Assembly (NCBI GenBank): GCA_965261045.1
Contig: CBDHCJ010000001.1
Span: 186,001 to 250,000, forward strand
Direction: 5' to 3'
Source: Colwellia sp965261045
GTDB taxonomy: Bacteria; Pseudomonadota; Gammaproteobacteria; Enterobacterales; Alteromonadaceae
DNA: 64,000 nt
The notes below the pieces were generated by a model. That model ran no database searches, was not told where the DNA came from, and worked only from the letters and a program-made list of their open reading frames with translations. Positions 34,263 through 44,309 of this stretch are shown piece after piece (the first letter of the stretch is position 1; every line of letters begins with the position of its first letter). The position numbers were made by a program, and so were the translations under genes.

Positions 34263-36407
34263 ATGGATGTCAGTAAAACTAAGAGAGCCAAGCTACCGCT
34301 ATTGAATGGCGAAAGTATTAGCGCGAAGAGAAGTGAGTTAAAAAACTATTTTAAGCAAATATGGGCTAAATACGAGTCTCTGTTTTCACTTATAAATGAT
34401 GATCGCGCTTATTATTTAAGGCCTGAGCGTTTACGTCATCCCCTCATTTTTTACTTTGGTCATACCGCTAGTTTTTATATCAATAAACTTATATTAGGCA
34501 AATTTATTTCTGAGCGGATCAATGGCAAATTAGAAGCTATTTGTGCGGTTGGGGTTGATGAAATGAGTTGGGATGATCTAAACAGTGCGCATTATGATTG
34601 GCCTAGTGTTGATGAGGTTAGAGTCTATAGACAACAAGTAGCTGAGCTTGTTGAAAATTTAATTGATAACATGTCACTGTCATTACCCATAACTCAAGAT
34701 TCATTAGCTTGGATTATTCTTATGGGTTGTGAACATGAATGTATTCACATTGAAACCTCGTCAGTGATCATGCGCATGTTGCCTTTGCACTACCTTACCT
34801 CTGTTGAGCCTTGGTCTACTTGCCATAATACTGGTAGAGCACCCATTAATGAGTTGGTGTCAGTGAAAGGGCAGTTAATTGAGTTGGGTAAACCAACCAG
34901 TGATGATACTTTTGGCTGGGATAATGAATATGGTTACGATCAGTTAAAGGTTAAAGATTTTCGCGCATCAAAGTATTTAGTTTCTAATCAAGAATATTTA
35001 GCCTTTATTGAAGCTAAAGGCTATCAGCAAGGTGATTATTGGACCGAAGAAGGGCAGCAGTGGCTTGCTTTTACTAAAGCTAGCATGCCACGTTTTTGGT
35101 TTAAAAGAGCGAATGATAATAATGAGGATGTTTATTGGCAACGTAATTTGCTAAATGAAATTCCGTTGCCGTTAAACTGGCCTGTTGAAGTTAATTATCT
35201 TGAAGCCAACGCTTTTTGTCACTGGAAAAACAGCCAAAGCATTGATAATAAAAAGCAATTTATTCGTTTGCCCACCGAAGCTGAGTGGCTTTGCTTGCGT
35301 GACAAGGTTGAAGGTGACTTAACTACTTGGCAAACAGCACCAGGTAATCTTAATAATGAAGGTTATGCTTCTTCTTGCCCCGTTGATCAATTTGAACACT
35401 ATGGGCTTTTTGATATTGTTGGTAATGTTTGGCAATGGACTGAATCAACCATTGATGGTTTTCATGGCTTTGAAGTACACCCTTTATATGATGATTTTTC
35501 TACTCCTACTTTTGATGGTAAACATAACTTAATTAAAGGCGGTTCATGGATTTCTTCTGGTAATGAAATAACGAAACACTCGCGTTATGCCTTTCGTCGT
35601 CATTTTTTTCAACATGCAGGCTTTCGTTATGTGCAGAGCCAAAGTAAGGAGCTGCCTAATCTTGAATCGAATCATTATGAAAATGATACTACTATTTGCC
35701 AGCAATTACATGCGCAATACGGACAAGCTAAATCAGCGGTAAAGAATTATAGTCAACAAATAACCGACCAATTAATAAAATGTGTTGAAAAATACCAAGT
35801 AGCTAACAATACCTGCCTTGATTTAGGCTGTAGTGTCGGTCGAACAAGTTTTATTTTAGCTCAATATTTTAACCAAGTTGATGGGGTCGACTTTTCTGCT
35901 CGTTATATTCGTCATGGAGTGAATTTACAACAAGGGAAATCTGTCCGTTATTTATTAGAAAAAGAAGGGGACATTGTTGATTTTTATGAGATCAACTTAA
36001 CCGATGTTGATTTACCTTGCAGCGAGAATATATTTTTTAGTCAAGGTGATATCAGTAATCTTAAAGCTGTCTTTAAGGGCTATGATGCTATTGTTGCTCA
36101 ACATGTACTTGAGCAAAGCTATGATCCTCGCGCGTTTTTACAAGAAGTACATACACGATTAAATGCTAAGGGCTTGCTTATTATTGTTTCAAGTTATGAT
36201 TTTGATGAGCAATACACCGTAAAAGAGAATTGGTTGGGAGGGCTAAAAATTAATGGTGAAAATGTTACTGGTTTTGAGGGCTTATCATTAACGCTAGCGC
36301 CGCATTTTAACTTATTAGAGCAACAGCAGTTAACTCGTCTTATCAAAATAAACCGACGAAATTTTACTTTGAGCTTTCCTCATTTAAGTGTGTGGCAATT
36401 GAAATAA
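34263..36407 (+). CDS. ovoA: 5-histidylcysteine sulfoxide synthase with methyltransferase domain (ovothiol synthesis)
   Basis: OvoA joins cysteine to histidine with oxygen and iron, and its C-terminal domain methylates the product to ovothiol. The 714 residues show a DinB-like N-terminus with the iron-binding HX3HXE in GCEHECIHIETSS, a formylglycine-synthase-like middle (RLPTEAEWLCLR, VGNVWQWTEST, KGGSWIS), and an SAM methyltransferase domain from ~515 (CLDLGCSVGRTSFILAQYF, then GDISNL). Full length. The partner lyase OvoB is not in the window. Confidence 0.93.
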   Translation: MDVSKTKRAKLPLLNGESISAKRSELKNYFKQIWAKYESLFSLINDDRAYYLRPERLRHPLIFYFGHTASFYINKLILGKFISERINGKLEAICAVGVDEMSWDDLNSAHYDWPSVDEVRVYRQQVAELVENLIDNMSLSLPITQDSLAWIILMGCEHECIHIETSSVIMRMLPLHYLTSVEPWSTCHNTGRAPINELVSVKGQLIELGKPTSDDTFGWDNEYGYDQLKVKDFRASKYLVSNQEYLAFIEAKGYQQGDYWTEEGQQWLAFTKASMPRFWFKRANDNNEDVYWQRNLLNEIPLPLNWPVEVNYLEANAFCHWKNSQSIDNKKQFIRLPTEAEWLCLRDKVEGDLTTWQTAPGNLNNEGYASSCPVDQFEHYGLFDIVGNVWQWTESTIDGFHGFEVHPLYDDFSTPTFDGKHNLIKGGSWISSGNEITKHSRYAFRRHFFQHAGFRYVQSQSKELPNLESNHYENDTTICQQLHAQYGQAKSAVKNYSQQITDQLIKCVEKYQVANNTCLDLGCSVGRTSFILAQYFNQVDGVDFSARYIRHGVNLQQGKSVRYLLEKEGDIVDFYEINLTDVDLPCSENIFFSQGDISNLKAVFKGYDAIVAQHVLEQSYDPRAFLQEVHTRLNAKGLLIIVSSYDFDEQYTVKENWLGGLKINGENVTGFEGLSLTLAPHFNLLEQQQLTRLIKINRRNFTLSFPHLSVWQLK

Positions 36408-36716
36408 AGTCATAAATATCAACCACTTTTATTCCGTTCGCTCTGAGCCAGTGAAAGAAGTTAGATTATTGTTTGTCTTAAACAAAACCCTTTTTTCCGT
36501 TTGTCCCAAGCTTATCGAAGGAAGCCTGTCAAAAGATGCACCAAATAAAAACGCCAGGTTAATATTACTGTGCTATTTTGGTGCACTGATACTTTTTTTG
36601 TAAAGCCAATTTTATTAAGTTATTGATTTTTATGTGTTAATTGTTTTGGCATATGAATTGTAATGTAATGTTCAAAGCTCAAAGTATTTAATGAAAACAA
36701 TAAATAGAGGTCTGCA
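36408..36716 (+). promoter_or_regulatory. glnK control region: NtrC site and sigma-54 promoter
   Basis: TGTGCTATTTTGGTGCA at 36569-36585 matches the 17-base NtrC palindrome at 15 positions, with another half-site TGCACCA at 36537. TGGCATATGAATTGTA at 36647-36662 fits the sigma-54 -24/-12 element (one mismatch in the -12 GC). The ~70-base separation is suitable for NtrC activation of glnK-amtB under nitrogen limitation. Confidence 0.7.
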
Positions 36717-37055
36717 ATGAAAATAGTTAACGCAATCATTAAACCATTCAAACTAGATGATGTTCGCGAAGCCATTTCTGAAATTGGTGTTGAAGGTACC
36801 ACCGTCAGTGAAGTTAAAGGTTTTGGTCGTCAAAAAGGACATACTGAATTATACCGTGGTGCTGAATACCGAGTGGACTTTCTACCGAAAGTGAAATTAG
36901 AAATTGCCGTGAACGATAATATTGTTGAGCGTTTAGTGGAAACCATCATTAAAGCTGCCTACACTGGAAAAATTGGTGACGGTAAAATATTTGTTTATAA
37001 CCTTGAGCAAGTGGTACGTATTCGTACTGGTGAGCAAGATTCAGAAGCCTTATAA
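36717..37055 (+). CDS. glnK: Nitrogen regulatory protein P-II
   Basis: The 112-residue PII protein has the T-loop KGHTELYRGAEYRVDFLPK with the uridylylated Tyr51, and the C-terminal signature of the family (TGKIGDGKIFV). It senses 2-oxoglutarate and ATP and blocks the ammonium channel. It is 11 bases before amtB, the usual glnK-amtB pair, so glnK rather than glnB. Confidence 0.95.
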   Translation: MKIVNAIIKPFKLDDVREAISEIGVEGTTVSEVKGFGRQKGHTELYRGAEYRVDFLPKVKLEIAVNDNIVERLVETIIKAAYTGKIGDGKIFVYNLEQVVRIRTGEQDSEAL

Positions 37056-37066
37056 GGAGAAAAACA

Positions 37067-38350
37067 ATGGAACAAAATATTTTTCAATTACAATATGCAC
37101 TTGATACCTTTTATTTTCTTATTTGTGGCGCATTAGTCATGTGGATGGCTGCTGGTTTTTCTATGTTAGAAGCCGGCTTAGTAAGGGCTAAAAACACCAC
37201 TGAAATTTTAACAAAGAACGTAGCCTTATATGCTATTGCTTGTATTATGTATTTAATTGTTGGCTATGACATTATGTATGGTGGCGGCGTATTTTTAGAT
37301 GGTGTTGCGCTTGATGGCGCACATAACGCTGAAGCTTTAGTCGGTGTCGTATTAGCTGAGTCTGCCGAGGCAGGTTTTGAGGGCGGTGCTGTGTATTCAA
37401 ATGCATCAGAGTTCTTCTTCCAAGTGGTATTTGTTGCCACAGCTATGTCAATTGTTTCTGGCGCCGTTGCTGAGCGCATGAAACTTTGGGCTTTCTTAGC
37501 TTTCACTGTAGTCTTAACTGGTTTTATCTACCCAATGGAAGGTGCTTGGGCTTGGAATAATGATGCTGTATTTGGTCTTTACACTTTAGGTGAACTTGGT
37601 TTCTCTGATTTTGCAGGGTCTGGTATTGTTCATATGGCGGGTGCTTCTGCGGCATTAGCAGGGGTATTATTATTAGGCTCTCGTAAAGGTAAATATACTA
37701 AAGACGGTAAGGTAAATGCAATTCCTGGTGCTAACTTGCCTATGGCTACTTTGGGTACATTCATTTTATGGATGGGGTGGTTTGGTTTTAATGGTGGTTC
37801 AGTATTAAAGCTTGCTGATGTTAATAGCGCTAACTCAGTTGCTATGGTGTTTTTAAACACTAATGCCGCCGCCGCTGCAGGTGCAATTGCTGCCCTAGTT
37901 TTTGCTAAAATCTTATTTAAGAAAGCGGATTTAACTATGACGTTAAATGGTGCCTTAGCTGGTCTTGTTGCGATTACTGCCGAGCCATCAACTCCTTCGC
38001 CATTACAAGCGACTATTTTTGGTGCTATCGCAGGTGTTGTCGTAGTGTTATCCATTATTGCACTTGATAAAGTTAAAATTGATGATCCCGTAGGTGCAAT
38101 TTCTGTTCACGGCGTAGTGGGCTTATTTGGTTTGCTTATTGTGCCAATTACCAACTCAGATGCTAGTTTTAGCGGTCAGTTAATTGGCGCGGCAACTATC
38201 TTTGTATGGGTATTCAGTACTAGTTTTGTCATATGGTTTTCCTTGAAAAAAGTTATCGGTATTCGTGTAAGTGATGAAGAAGAGTACGAAGGCGTTGATA
38301 TAAGTGACTGTGGTGGTATGGCAGCATATCCAGAGTTTACTAGGGATTAA
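37067..38350 (+). CDS. amtB: Ammonium transporter
   Basis: The 427-residue membrane protein has ~11 hydrophobic segments. It shows the pore histidines in GSGIVHMAGA and ISVHGVVGLFG, the structural Asp in FSDFAGSG, and the phenylalanine-gate region. Strong GGAG before ATG. It is co-transcribed with glnK, whose product would plug it when nitrogen is plentiful. Confidence 0.96.
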   Translation: MEQNIFQLQYALDTFYFLICGALVMWMAAGFSMLEAGLVRAKNTTEILTKNVALYAIACIMYLIVGYDIMYGGGVFLDGVALDGAHNAEALVGVVLAESAEAGFEGGAVYSNASEFFFQVVFVATAMSIVSGAVAERMKLWAFLAFTVVLTGFIYPMEGAWAWNNDAVFGLYTLGELGFSDFAGSGIVHMAGASAALAGVLLLGSRKGKYTKDGKVNAIPGANLPMATLGTFILWMGWFGFNGGSVLKLADVNSANSVAMVFLNTNAAAAAGAIAALVFAKILFKKADLTMTLNGALAGLVAITAEPSTPSPLQATIFGAIAGVVVVLSIIALDKVKIDDPVGAISVHGVVGLFGLLIVPITNSDASFSGQLIGAATIFVWVFSTSFVIWFSLKKVIGIRVSDEEEYEGVDISDCGGMAAYPEFTRD

Positions 38351-38388
38351 CCTTTTATCTAAAAAAGATACTTGTTAATAAGAAAAAG

Positions 38389-38412
38389 CTAGCAGAAATG
38401 CTAGTTTTTTGT
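38389..38412 (+). terminator. glnK-amtB terminator
   Basis: CTAGCA and TGCTAG with a GAAA tetraloop, followed by TTTTTTG, ~40 bases after the amtB stop. A standard intrinsic terminator. Confidence 0.85.
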
Positions 38413-38510
38413 TATAGGTCAATAAGTTTGGGTATATATTGATATAATAAATCAAAATATTATCTTTTTTCTGGTACTTTTCTCTGGTAACTACTCGTTC
38501 AAGGCTTACT

Positions 38511-41357
38511 ATGTGGCGTATATTATTGTTGTTGTTACTTTCGTTTTCGTTTTCGTTTGAGATTTTTGCTCGAACTGAAAGTTTGGCTCAGCAACTAGCT
38601 AAGATTGCCCAACAAAAAGATCAAGTTGAAGTAGTAGCCCACTTAGATAAATTACTTAATAACAAACAGCTAACCGATGTTGAACGTATTAACATACTGA
38701 TATTACAAAGCCGAAGTTATATCGCCTTAAATGAGTTTGAGCAAGCATTACGAACCACTCAAATAGCTAAAAAAATAGCGGTTCAACAAAAACTATTCTT
38801 GCAGCAAGCCAATGCAAATAAGTTACTTGGTATTATTTTTTATTATCAAGGCCAATATGAGGAAGCGCTTGAATACTATCAAGCGGCTCTTAACTATTTT
38901 AAAAAACAAACATTTTCAGCTGTTATCGCTATTAAGCAGGCTAATTTATTAAACAATATTGCTTTAGTGCAAACAGCACAAGGCAATGCGGTAGCCGCTC
39001 TTACAAATTATCAACAAGCTGAGCCTTTATATCAACGTTTTGGTGATGAAGTAGATAAAATTGATGTGCGTTTTAACATTGCCACGCTTTATATTAGTTT
39101 ACGACGCTTTGATATTGCTATTAGTATGCTAAAAAAGGTTATTGCAAAAAGGGCTGACATTGGCGATGACTATGGTGTGGCCAAGGCATCAGCTGATTTA
39201 GGCGTATCGTTTAAGTATTCAGGTCAATATCAACAAGCAAAGCAATATAACTTAACCGCACTACATTATTTTCAAAAACATGATCGACAGTATGATGTAG
39301 CTTCTCAGCTTCATAATATTGCCGAAATATATTATGAATTATCCGATCCTGATAAAGCGTTGATCTATGCTGAACAAGGTGTTGATATTAGCCAACAAAT
39401 TGGTCATAAAAAAGCTTATGGTGGGAGTTTACATACTTTAGCAAAAGTCTATTTCTATCAAGGGGATATTGAGAAAGCCAGCAAGTATGTTTATTCTTCA
39501 AATGTTATTGCTAAAAAAATGGGCTATCAAGAGTTAATTAATGATAATTTAGGGTTAATGTCGTTAATTTATGCGGCGCAACAAAGCACGGTGCAAGCCT
39601 TGAAAGCACAGTTAACTTATCAACGAACGCGGTTAAAATTATCAAATGAAACGTTAAATGAGCAGATCGCACAATTTGAATCTTATCAATTAGCTCAACA
39701 AGTGAATAGTTTAGAGCAAAGTAAAAAATTACAACAATTAGAAGCGACTAAGTCTGAACAGTTGCGAAATTTTATTTTCTTAGGAGGGATCTTTTTGTTG
39801 GTGGTTGTGTTTTTAATTTATCGCCGTTATTTAGAAAGCCGTTTAAAAAATCAATTAGAAAGCAGGGTTAAACATCGCACTGAAGCCCTAGAGTTTCTAA
39901 CCCAAGAGTTGCAAAATGCTAATTTAATTAAGAGTCAATTTTTAGCCAATATGAGTCATGAAATTAGAACACCGCTCACCGCCGTTATAGGTCAAGCAGA
40001 AGCGATTATTCATGGTGATTTTGATGATAATGTAATCGCTAAAGAAGTAGAAGTCATCCACAGTAATAGTTTGCATTTGCTGCAGTTGATAAATGACATT
40101 TTAGACTTAAGTAAAATTGAAGCAAATAAATTTGAGCTTGAAGAGCGGCAACAAGATTTACATAAGATAGTGAATGAATTAGGTAATATTTTTACTGAAC
40201 AAGCCATGAAAAATAACTTATCTTTTACTATTAGTCATCATTTGCCTAGCCCTTTTATTATTAATATCGATGCCTTAAGGCTTAAACAAATTTTAATAAA
40301 TCTTTGTTCTAACGCAATAAAATTTACCAATGAAGGCTGGGTGACTTTAGATATTGCCATCATTGATAAAACATTGTTTTTCACTGTAACTGATACAGGA
40401 ATTGGCATGAATAAAGAGCAACGCGCAAAAATTTTTAATAGTTTTAGCCAAGCAGATAATAGCATTAGTAGGCGATTTTCTGGATCTGGCTTAGGGTTAT
40501 TTTTATCTGATCAATTAGCAAAAGTGATGTTAGGTCAAATTACTGTGACTAGCCAAATAAACCAAGGAAGTACCTTTATTTTTAAATTACCCTTTGGTGA
40601 TATTTACTCTATCTCAGAAAATCCCAGTAATAATTGTGATGAGTTTTCTTATATTTCTTATGATAAAAAGCGTTATAGCGGTAAAATTTTACTCGCTGAG
40701 GATCATGATGATAATCGCCGCTTAATTACCCGGATATTAACAAGTTTAGGATTAGAAGTGCTAAGTGCTCGCAATGGCAAAGAGGCAGTTGAGTTGTGTG
40801 TTAAATATAAGCCTGCTTTAACGTTATTAGATATACAGATGCCTGAAATGGATGGAATACAAGCGTTGAAAAAGCTGCGAGAATTTGGCTGTACTAATCC
40901 TGTTTATGCCCTGACTGCCAATGCAATGTCTCATGAAATAGCACAATATTTAGCACTGGGCTTTGATGGACATCTAAAAAAACCAATAGAAAGGGAACCG
41001 TTTTTAGCTACTATTGGTCAATATTATACTGAGCGGGTAGCAGCGCAAGAAGGGCAAAATAATACACTTGAGGATTTTGATATAACAGATCTTGTGCAAT
41101 CATTTATCGCTAACTTGTCACAAGATAAACTCGATATTTTACAGTATAGTGAAGATAATGATAACTTGGCTAGAGCTGCTCATAAAATAGCAGGGGCGGC
41201 AAAAATGTTTGGCTTCGCCGAGTTATCGCAAAGTGCGATTACATTAGAGCGTGCAATTAAATGCCAGCATATTGACGTTGTTGAAGAGCTAGCTCATTGT
41301 TTACTTGATGAAATTAGTTCAGTTCAAAACACTAACAAAGTGAATAGTGATTTATGA
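38511..41357 (+). CDS. TPR-containing hybrid histidine kinase with receiver and HPt domains
   Basis: The 948-residue protein has a signal peptide (residues 1-20), TPR repeats to ~370 in the periplasm, a single membrane helix near 422-440, and a coiled segment. HisKA follows, with the phospho-His in NMSHEIRTPL (~482), then an ATPase domain (N box NLCSNAIKF, TDTGIGM, GSGLGLF), a receiver with Asp in LTLLDIQMPEMDG (~777), and a C-terminal HPt with His in AAHKIAGAAKMFG (~889). It can run a full phosphorelay. No cognate output regulator is adjacent. The signal is unknown. Confidence 0.92.
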   Translation: MWRILLLLLLSFSFSFEIFARTESLAQQLAKIAQQKDQVEVVAHLDKLLNNKQLTDVERINILILQSRSYIALNEFEQALRTTQIAKKIAVQQKLFLQQANANKLLGIIFYYQGQYEEALEYYQAALNYFKKQTFSAVIAIKQANLLNNIALVQTAQGNAVAALTNYQQAEPLYQRFGDEVDKIDVRFNIATLYISLRRFDIAISMLKKVIAKRADIGDDYGVAKASADLGVSFKYSGQYQQAKQYNLTALHYFQKHDRQYDVASQLHNIAEIYYELSDPDKALIYAEQGVDISQQIGHKKAYGGSLHTLAKVYFYQGDIEKASKYVYSSNVIAKKMGYQELINDNLGLMSLIYAAQQSTVQALKAQLTYQRTRLKLSNETLNEQIAQFESYQLAQQVNSLEQSKKLQQLEATKSEQLRNFIFLGGIFLLVVVFLIYRRYLESRLKNQLESRVKHRTEALEFLTQELQNANLIKSQFLANMSHEIRTPLTAVIGQAEAIIHGDFDDNVIAKEVEVIHSNSLHLLQLINDILDLSKIEANKFELEERQQDLHKIVNELGNIFTEQAMKNNLSFTISHHLPSPFIINIDALRLKQILINLCSNAIKFTNEGWVTLDIAIIDKTLFFTVTDTGIGMNKEQRAKIFNSFSQADNSISRRFSGSGLGLFLSDQLAKVMLGQITVTSQINQGSTFIFKLPFGDIYSISENPSNNCDEFSYISYDKKRYSGKILLAEDHDDNRRLITRILTSLGLEVLSARNGKEAVELCVKYKPALTLLDIQMPEMDGIQALKKLREFGCTNPVYALTANAMSHEIAQYLALGFDGHLKKPIEREPFLATIGQYYTERVAAQEGQNNTLEDFDITDLVQSFIANLSQDKLDILQYSEDNDNLARAAHKIAGAAKMFGFAELSQSAITLERAIKCQHIDVVEELAHCLLDEISSVQNTNKVNSDL

Positions 41358-41482
41358 AAAATACTCTATTAGCGAGGATTGACGTTGGCAAGGTTAGAGC
41401 CATGATTAGAGGCATGGTTGATAAACAAATACCAGCCATTCTAATGCAAGTTGATGTGCCAGATAAAGATGATTTGTGGTAA
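41354..41482 (+). CDS. Small ORF overlapping kinase stop, 42 residues
   Basis: The ATG overlaps the kinase stop as ATGA, suggesting coupled translation. The product begins MKNTLLARIDVGKVRAMIRG and ends PDKDDLW. I recognise no family. It may be a scrap of a lost downstream gene or a real small protein. Confidence 0.3.
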   Translation: MKNTLLARIDVGKVRAMIRGMVDKQIPAILMQVDVPDKDDLW

Positions 41483-41564
41483 GTGATGTAAACAGAATAC
41501 TTTTTTTTGTGTACAATAAAGAAATATAAAGAAATATAAACTTTTTTAATTTTAGGAATTTCAT

Positions 41565-42506
41565 ATGGCTAGAGAACAATTTGGTATTTGCGCTGAGCCT
41601 AACTTACATGGCAGTTATCTATTCTTTAATGTCTTAGATGATAAAAATGCTTTTATTCGTACCGCATTGTCCCGCTTACCTGCATTGTTTGAAGAGTATG
41701 CCGATCAATACTCAGAAGCTAATTTAACTGGAGTGATTGCGATAGGTGCGAATTATTGGGATGAATTTTATCCGCAAGCACGCCCTGCATTGTTGGAGCC
41801 CTTCCCGACAATGTATAGTGATGATCGAGTGGCACCGAGTATTAATGCTGACATTTATATTGAGATACGCAGTGATCGTGCTGATGTTAATCATATTGTT
41901 AACGCTAAAGTTTGCCAGTTACTTGCTGACAGCGTTGAATTAATTGAGCAAGTACAAGCCTTTCGTTTTTTAGATGGTCGAGATTTAACAGGCTTTGTTG
42001 ATGGCACTGAAAATCCTCAAGGAATGCATCGCCGAGAAGTGGCTTTAGTGAAAGATTGCGAGGACACCATATTTGCAAGTGGTAGCTATGTACATACACA
42101 AAGATATCAACATAACTTAACGCTTTGGAATTCACTAGAAAATAAAGAGCAAGAAGATACTTATGGCCGTACAAAGCTAGATAATATCGAGTATGAAAGT
42201 GAAGATAAACCGCTAACGGCTCACACTAAGCGTACAAACTTAAAAGATGATCAAGGTAATGCTATTGAAATTTTAAGACAAAGTATGCCTTATGGTGATA
42301 TGAAGTGCCAAGGATTATTTTTCGTGTCTTATTGCCATTCACCTAAACCGTTTGTAATGATGTTAAAAAGCATGATTTATGGTGATGAGCATGGCAATGT
42401 AGATCACCTTCTTAAATACACTCAAGCTGAAACTGGGGCGGCTTTTTTTGCGCCTAGCTTAACTTTTTTGACAAAACTTGAAACTATAAAGCTAAAATTA
42501 AGATAG
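41565..42506 (+). CDS. Dyp-type (dye-decolourising) heme peroxidase
   Basis: The GxxDG motif lies in LTGFVDGTENPQG, with the proximal His region after HTQRYQHNL and a conserved distal Arg near the C-terminus. At 313 residues it matches the short cytoplasmic YfeX-like class. It uses peroxide to oxidise dyes, porphyrins or other substrates; the physiological one is unknown. It starts with ATG behind AGGAAT. Confidence 0.92.
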   Translation: MAREQFGICAEPNLHGSYLFFNVLDDKNAFIRTALSRLPALFEEYADQYSEANLTGVIAIGANYWDEFYPQARPALLEPFPTMYSDDRVAPSINADIYIEIRSDRADVNHIVNAKVCQLLADSVELIEQVQAFRFLDGRDLTGFVDGTENPQGMHRREVALVKDCEDTIFASGSYVHTQRYQHNLTLWNSLENKEQEDTYGRTKLDNIEYESEDKPLTAHTKRTNLKDDQGNAIEILRQSMPYGDMKCQGLFFVSYCHSPKPFVMMLKSMIYGDEHGNVDHLLKYTQAETGAAFFAPSLTFLTKLETIKLKLR

Positions 42507-42521
42507 AAGATGTGAAGCAAT

Positions 42522-42878
42522 TTATAATTGAGTAATGTTTATCATTGCTTCACGTGAGTGACCTGAGGTTTTAAGCTCATTTAAATAATGCTGCCAGCGT
42601 TGATCATATTCTTTGATGAGTAGTTCTAGATAATTGGAGGAATATATAGCACTGTGTTGATCATCAAAAATAAACCGATAACCATGCTTGCCGACACTTT
42701 CTATTGTTGTTAATTTAACCTCTTTTTTATGGCTAACCAGTGCTTGTTTTTGATGGTTATCAGTTGTTGGAGGGAAAACGCGTAAATATTCAAAATTTAA
42801 TCGAGCAACCTTACTTTTATCAGTGTAAATAGTAAGGTTTTTTTCAGTATTATTGATAATCAAACGCGTAATAATCAT
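42522..42878 (-). CDS. DUF971 / gamma-butyrobetaine-hydroxylase-like N-terminal domain protein
   Basis: The 118 residues contain the family pattern LTIYTDKSKVARLNFEYLRVFPP followed by VGKHGYRFIFDDQHSAIYSSNYL. It is a stand-alone GBBH-like N domain. It lies just downstream of hslU, as in many marine gammaproteobacteria. A role in Fe-S cluster biology has been suggested for such proteins, but is not shown by the sequence. Confidence 0.85.
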   Translation of the reverse strand: MIITRLIINNTEKNLTIYTDKSKVARLNFEYLRVFPPTTDNHQKQALVSHKKEVKLTTIESVGKHGYRFIFDDQHSAIYSSNYLELLIKEYDQRWQHYLNELKTSGHSREAMINITQL

Positions 42879-42917
42879 ATAGTTTATTAATAGCTTAAAG
42901 AGTTAGAGTATAAAGAG

Positions 42918-44249
42918 TTAAAGTATAAAACGACTCAAATCTTCGTCTTTAATCACTTCGCTCAAGGTGCTGTTTACATAGTTTTCATCGATCAATATAG
43001 TCTCACCTGATCGTTGGTCGGCATGAAAAGATAGCTTTTCTGTTAATCGCTCCATCATGGTGTGTAGCCGACGTGCTCCAATGTTTTCAGTAGTCTCATT
43101 TACTTGCCAAGCGGCATTAGCTATAGCTTGAATGCCATCGCCACTAAATTCAACATTAACACCTTCAGTCGCTAATAGTGCAATATATTGCTCTGTTAGT
43201 GAAGCAAAGGGTTCGGTTAAAATTCTAACAAAATCATCAGATGTTAAGGCTTTTAATTCTACCCGAATGGGTAAGCGACCTTGTAACTCAGGAATTAAAT
43301 CTGAAGGTTTAGTCATTTGAAAGGCACCTGAAGCGATAAACAAAATATGATCGGTTTTGATCATGCCATGCTTGGTACTAACCGTTGAACCTTCTACTAA
43401 GGGTAACAAATCACGTTGTACACCTTCTCGAGATACATCTCCACCACCGCTACTGTCAGCGCGTTTACAAATTTTGTCAATTTCATCAATAAAAACAATA
43501 CCATTTTGCTCTACTGCGTAAATGGCCTTTTGTTTAATATCATCGTGATTAACGATTTTAGTCGCTTCTTCTTCTTGTAACGCCTTAACGGCATCTTTAA
43601 TTTTTAGTTTACGTTTTTTGGTTTTATCGCTCGACATGTTTTGGAACATGCTCTGCAATTGCGAAGTCATGTCTTCCATACCAGGAGGCGCCATTATTTC
43701 AACGCCTACTTGTGGTGCGGCTAAATCTAGCTCTACTTCTTTGTCATCTAATTTACCTTCTCGTAATTTTTTACGAAATATTTGGCGAGTATTAGTGTTT
43801 ACGCTTTCTTTGTCATTACCAAAGCCGTCACGAACAGGAGGCAATAATACATCTAAAATACGCTCTTCAGCGGCTTCTTCTGCTAAATGCTGTACGCGAC
43901 TCATTTCGTTTTCTTTAACCATCTTGATAGCCATATCGGCAAGATCTCGAATAATGGTCTCAACTTCTTTACCAACATAACCCACTTCGGTGAATTTTGT
44001 TGCTTCAATTTTGATAAAAGGAGCATGCGCTAATTTAGCCAAACGACGGGCAATTTCAGTCTTACCAACACCCGTTGGACCAATCATTAAAATGTTTTTT
44101 GGGGTTACTTCGTTACGTAACGCTTCATTTAACTGCATACGACGCCAGCGGTTTCTTAACGCGATAGCAACAGCACGTTTAGCATCACTTTGACCAATAA
44201 TATGGCTGTCTAATTCGTGGACAATTTCACGGGGAGTCATATCTGACAT
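42918..44249 (-). CDS. hslU: HslU unfoldase ATPase of the HslUV protease
   Basis: The AAA+ protein starts MSDMTPREIVHELDSHIIGQ, with Walker A GPTGVGKTEIARRLA, the pore motif GYVG in FTEVGYVGKEVE, the Walker B in GIVFIDEIDKI, and the conserved C-terminal ISRFIL-like end (LSRFIL) that docks into HslV. The 443-residue length is usual. It unfolds substrates into the HslV chamber and is heat-shock linked. It follows hslV by ~60 bases. Confidence 0.97.
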   Translation of the reverse strand: MSDMTPREIVHELDSHIIGQSDAKRAVAIALRNRWRRMQLNEALRNEVTPKNILMIGPTGVGKTEIARRLAKLAHAPFIKIEATKFTEVGYVGKEVETIIRDLADMAIKMVKENEMSRVQHLAEEAAEERILDVLLPPVRDGFGNDKESVNTNTRQIFRKKLREGKLDDKEVELDLAAPQVGVEIMAPPGMEDMTSQLQSMFQNMSSDKTKKRKLKIKDAVKALQEEEATKIVNHDDIKQKAIYAVEQNGIVFIDEIDKICKRADSSGGGDVSREGVQRDLLPLVEGSTVSTKHGMIKTDHILFIASGAFQMTKPSDLIPELQGRLPIRVELKALTSDDFVRILTEPFASLTEQYIALLATEGVNVEFSGDGIQAIANAAWQVNETTENIGARRLHTMMERLTEKLSFHADQRSGETILIDENYVNSTLSEVIKDEDLSRFIL

Positions 44250-44309
44250 ATTTTAATCCTCATTTCGTCTTGGTTTACTACCAAGGCAATAATTTTTCGT
44301 AATTCGCCA

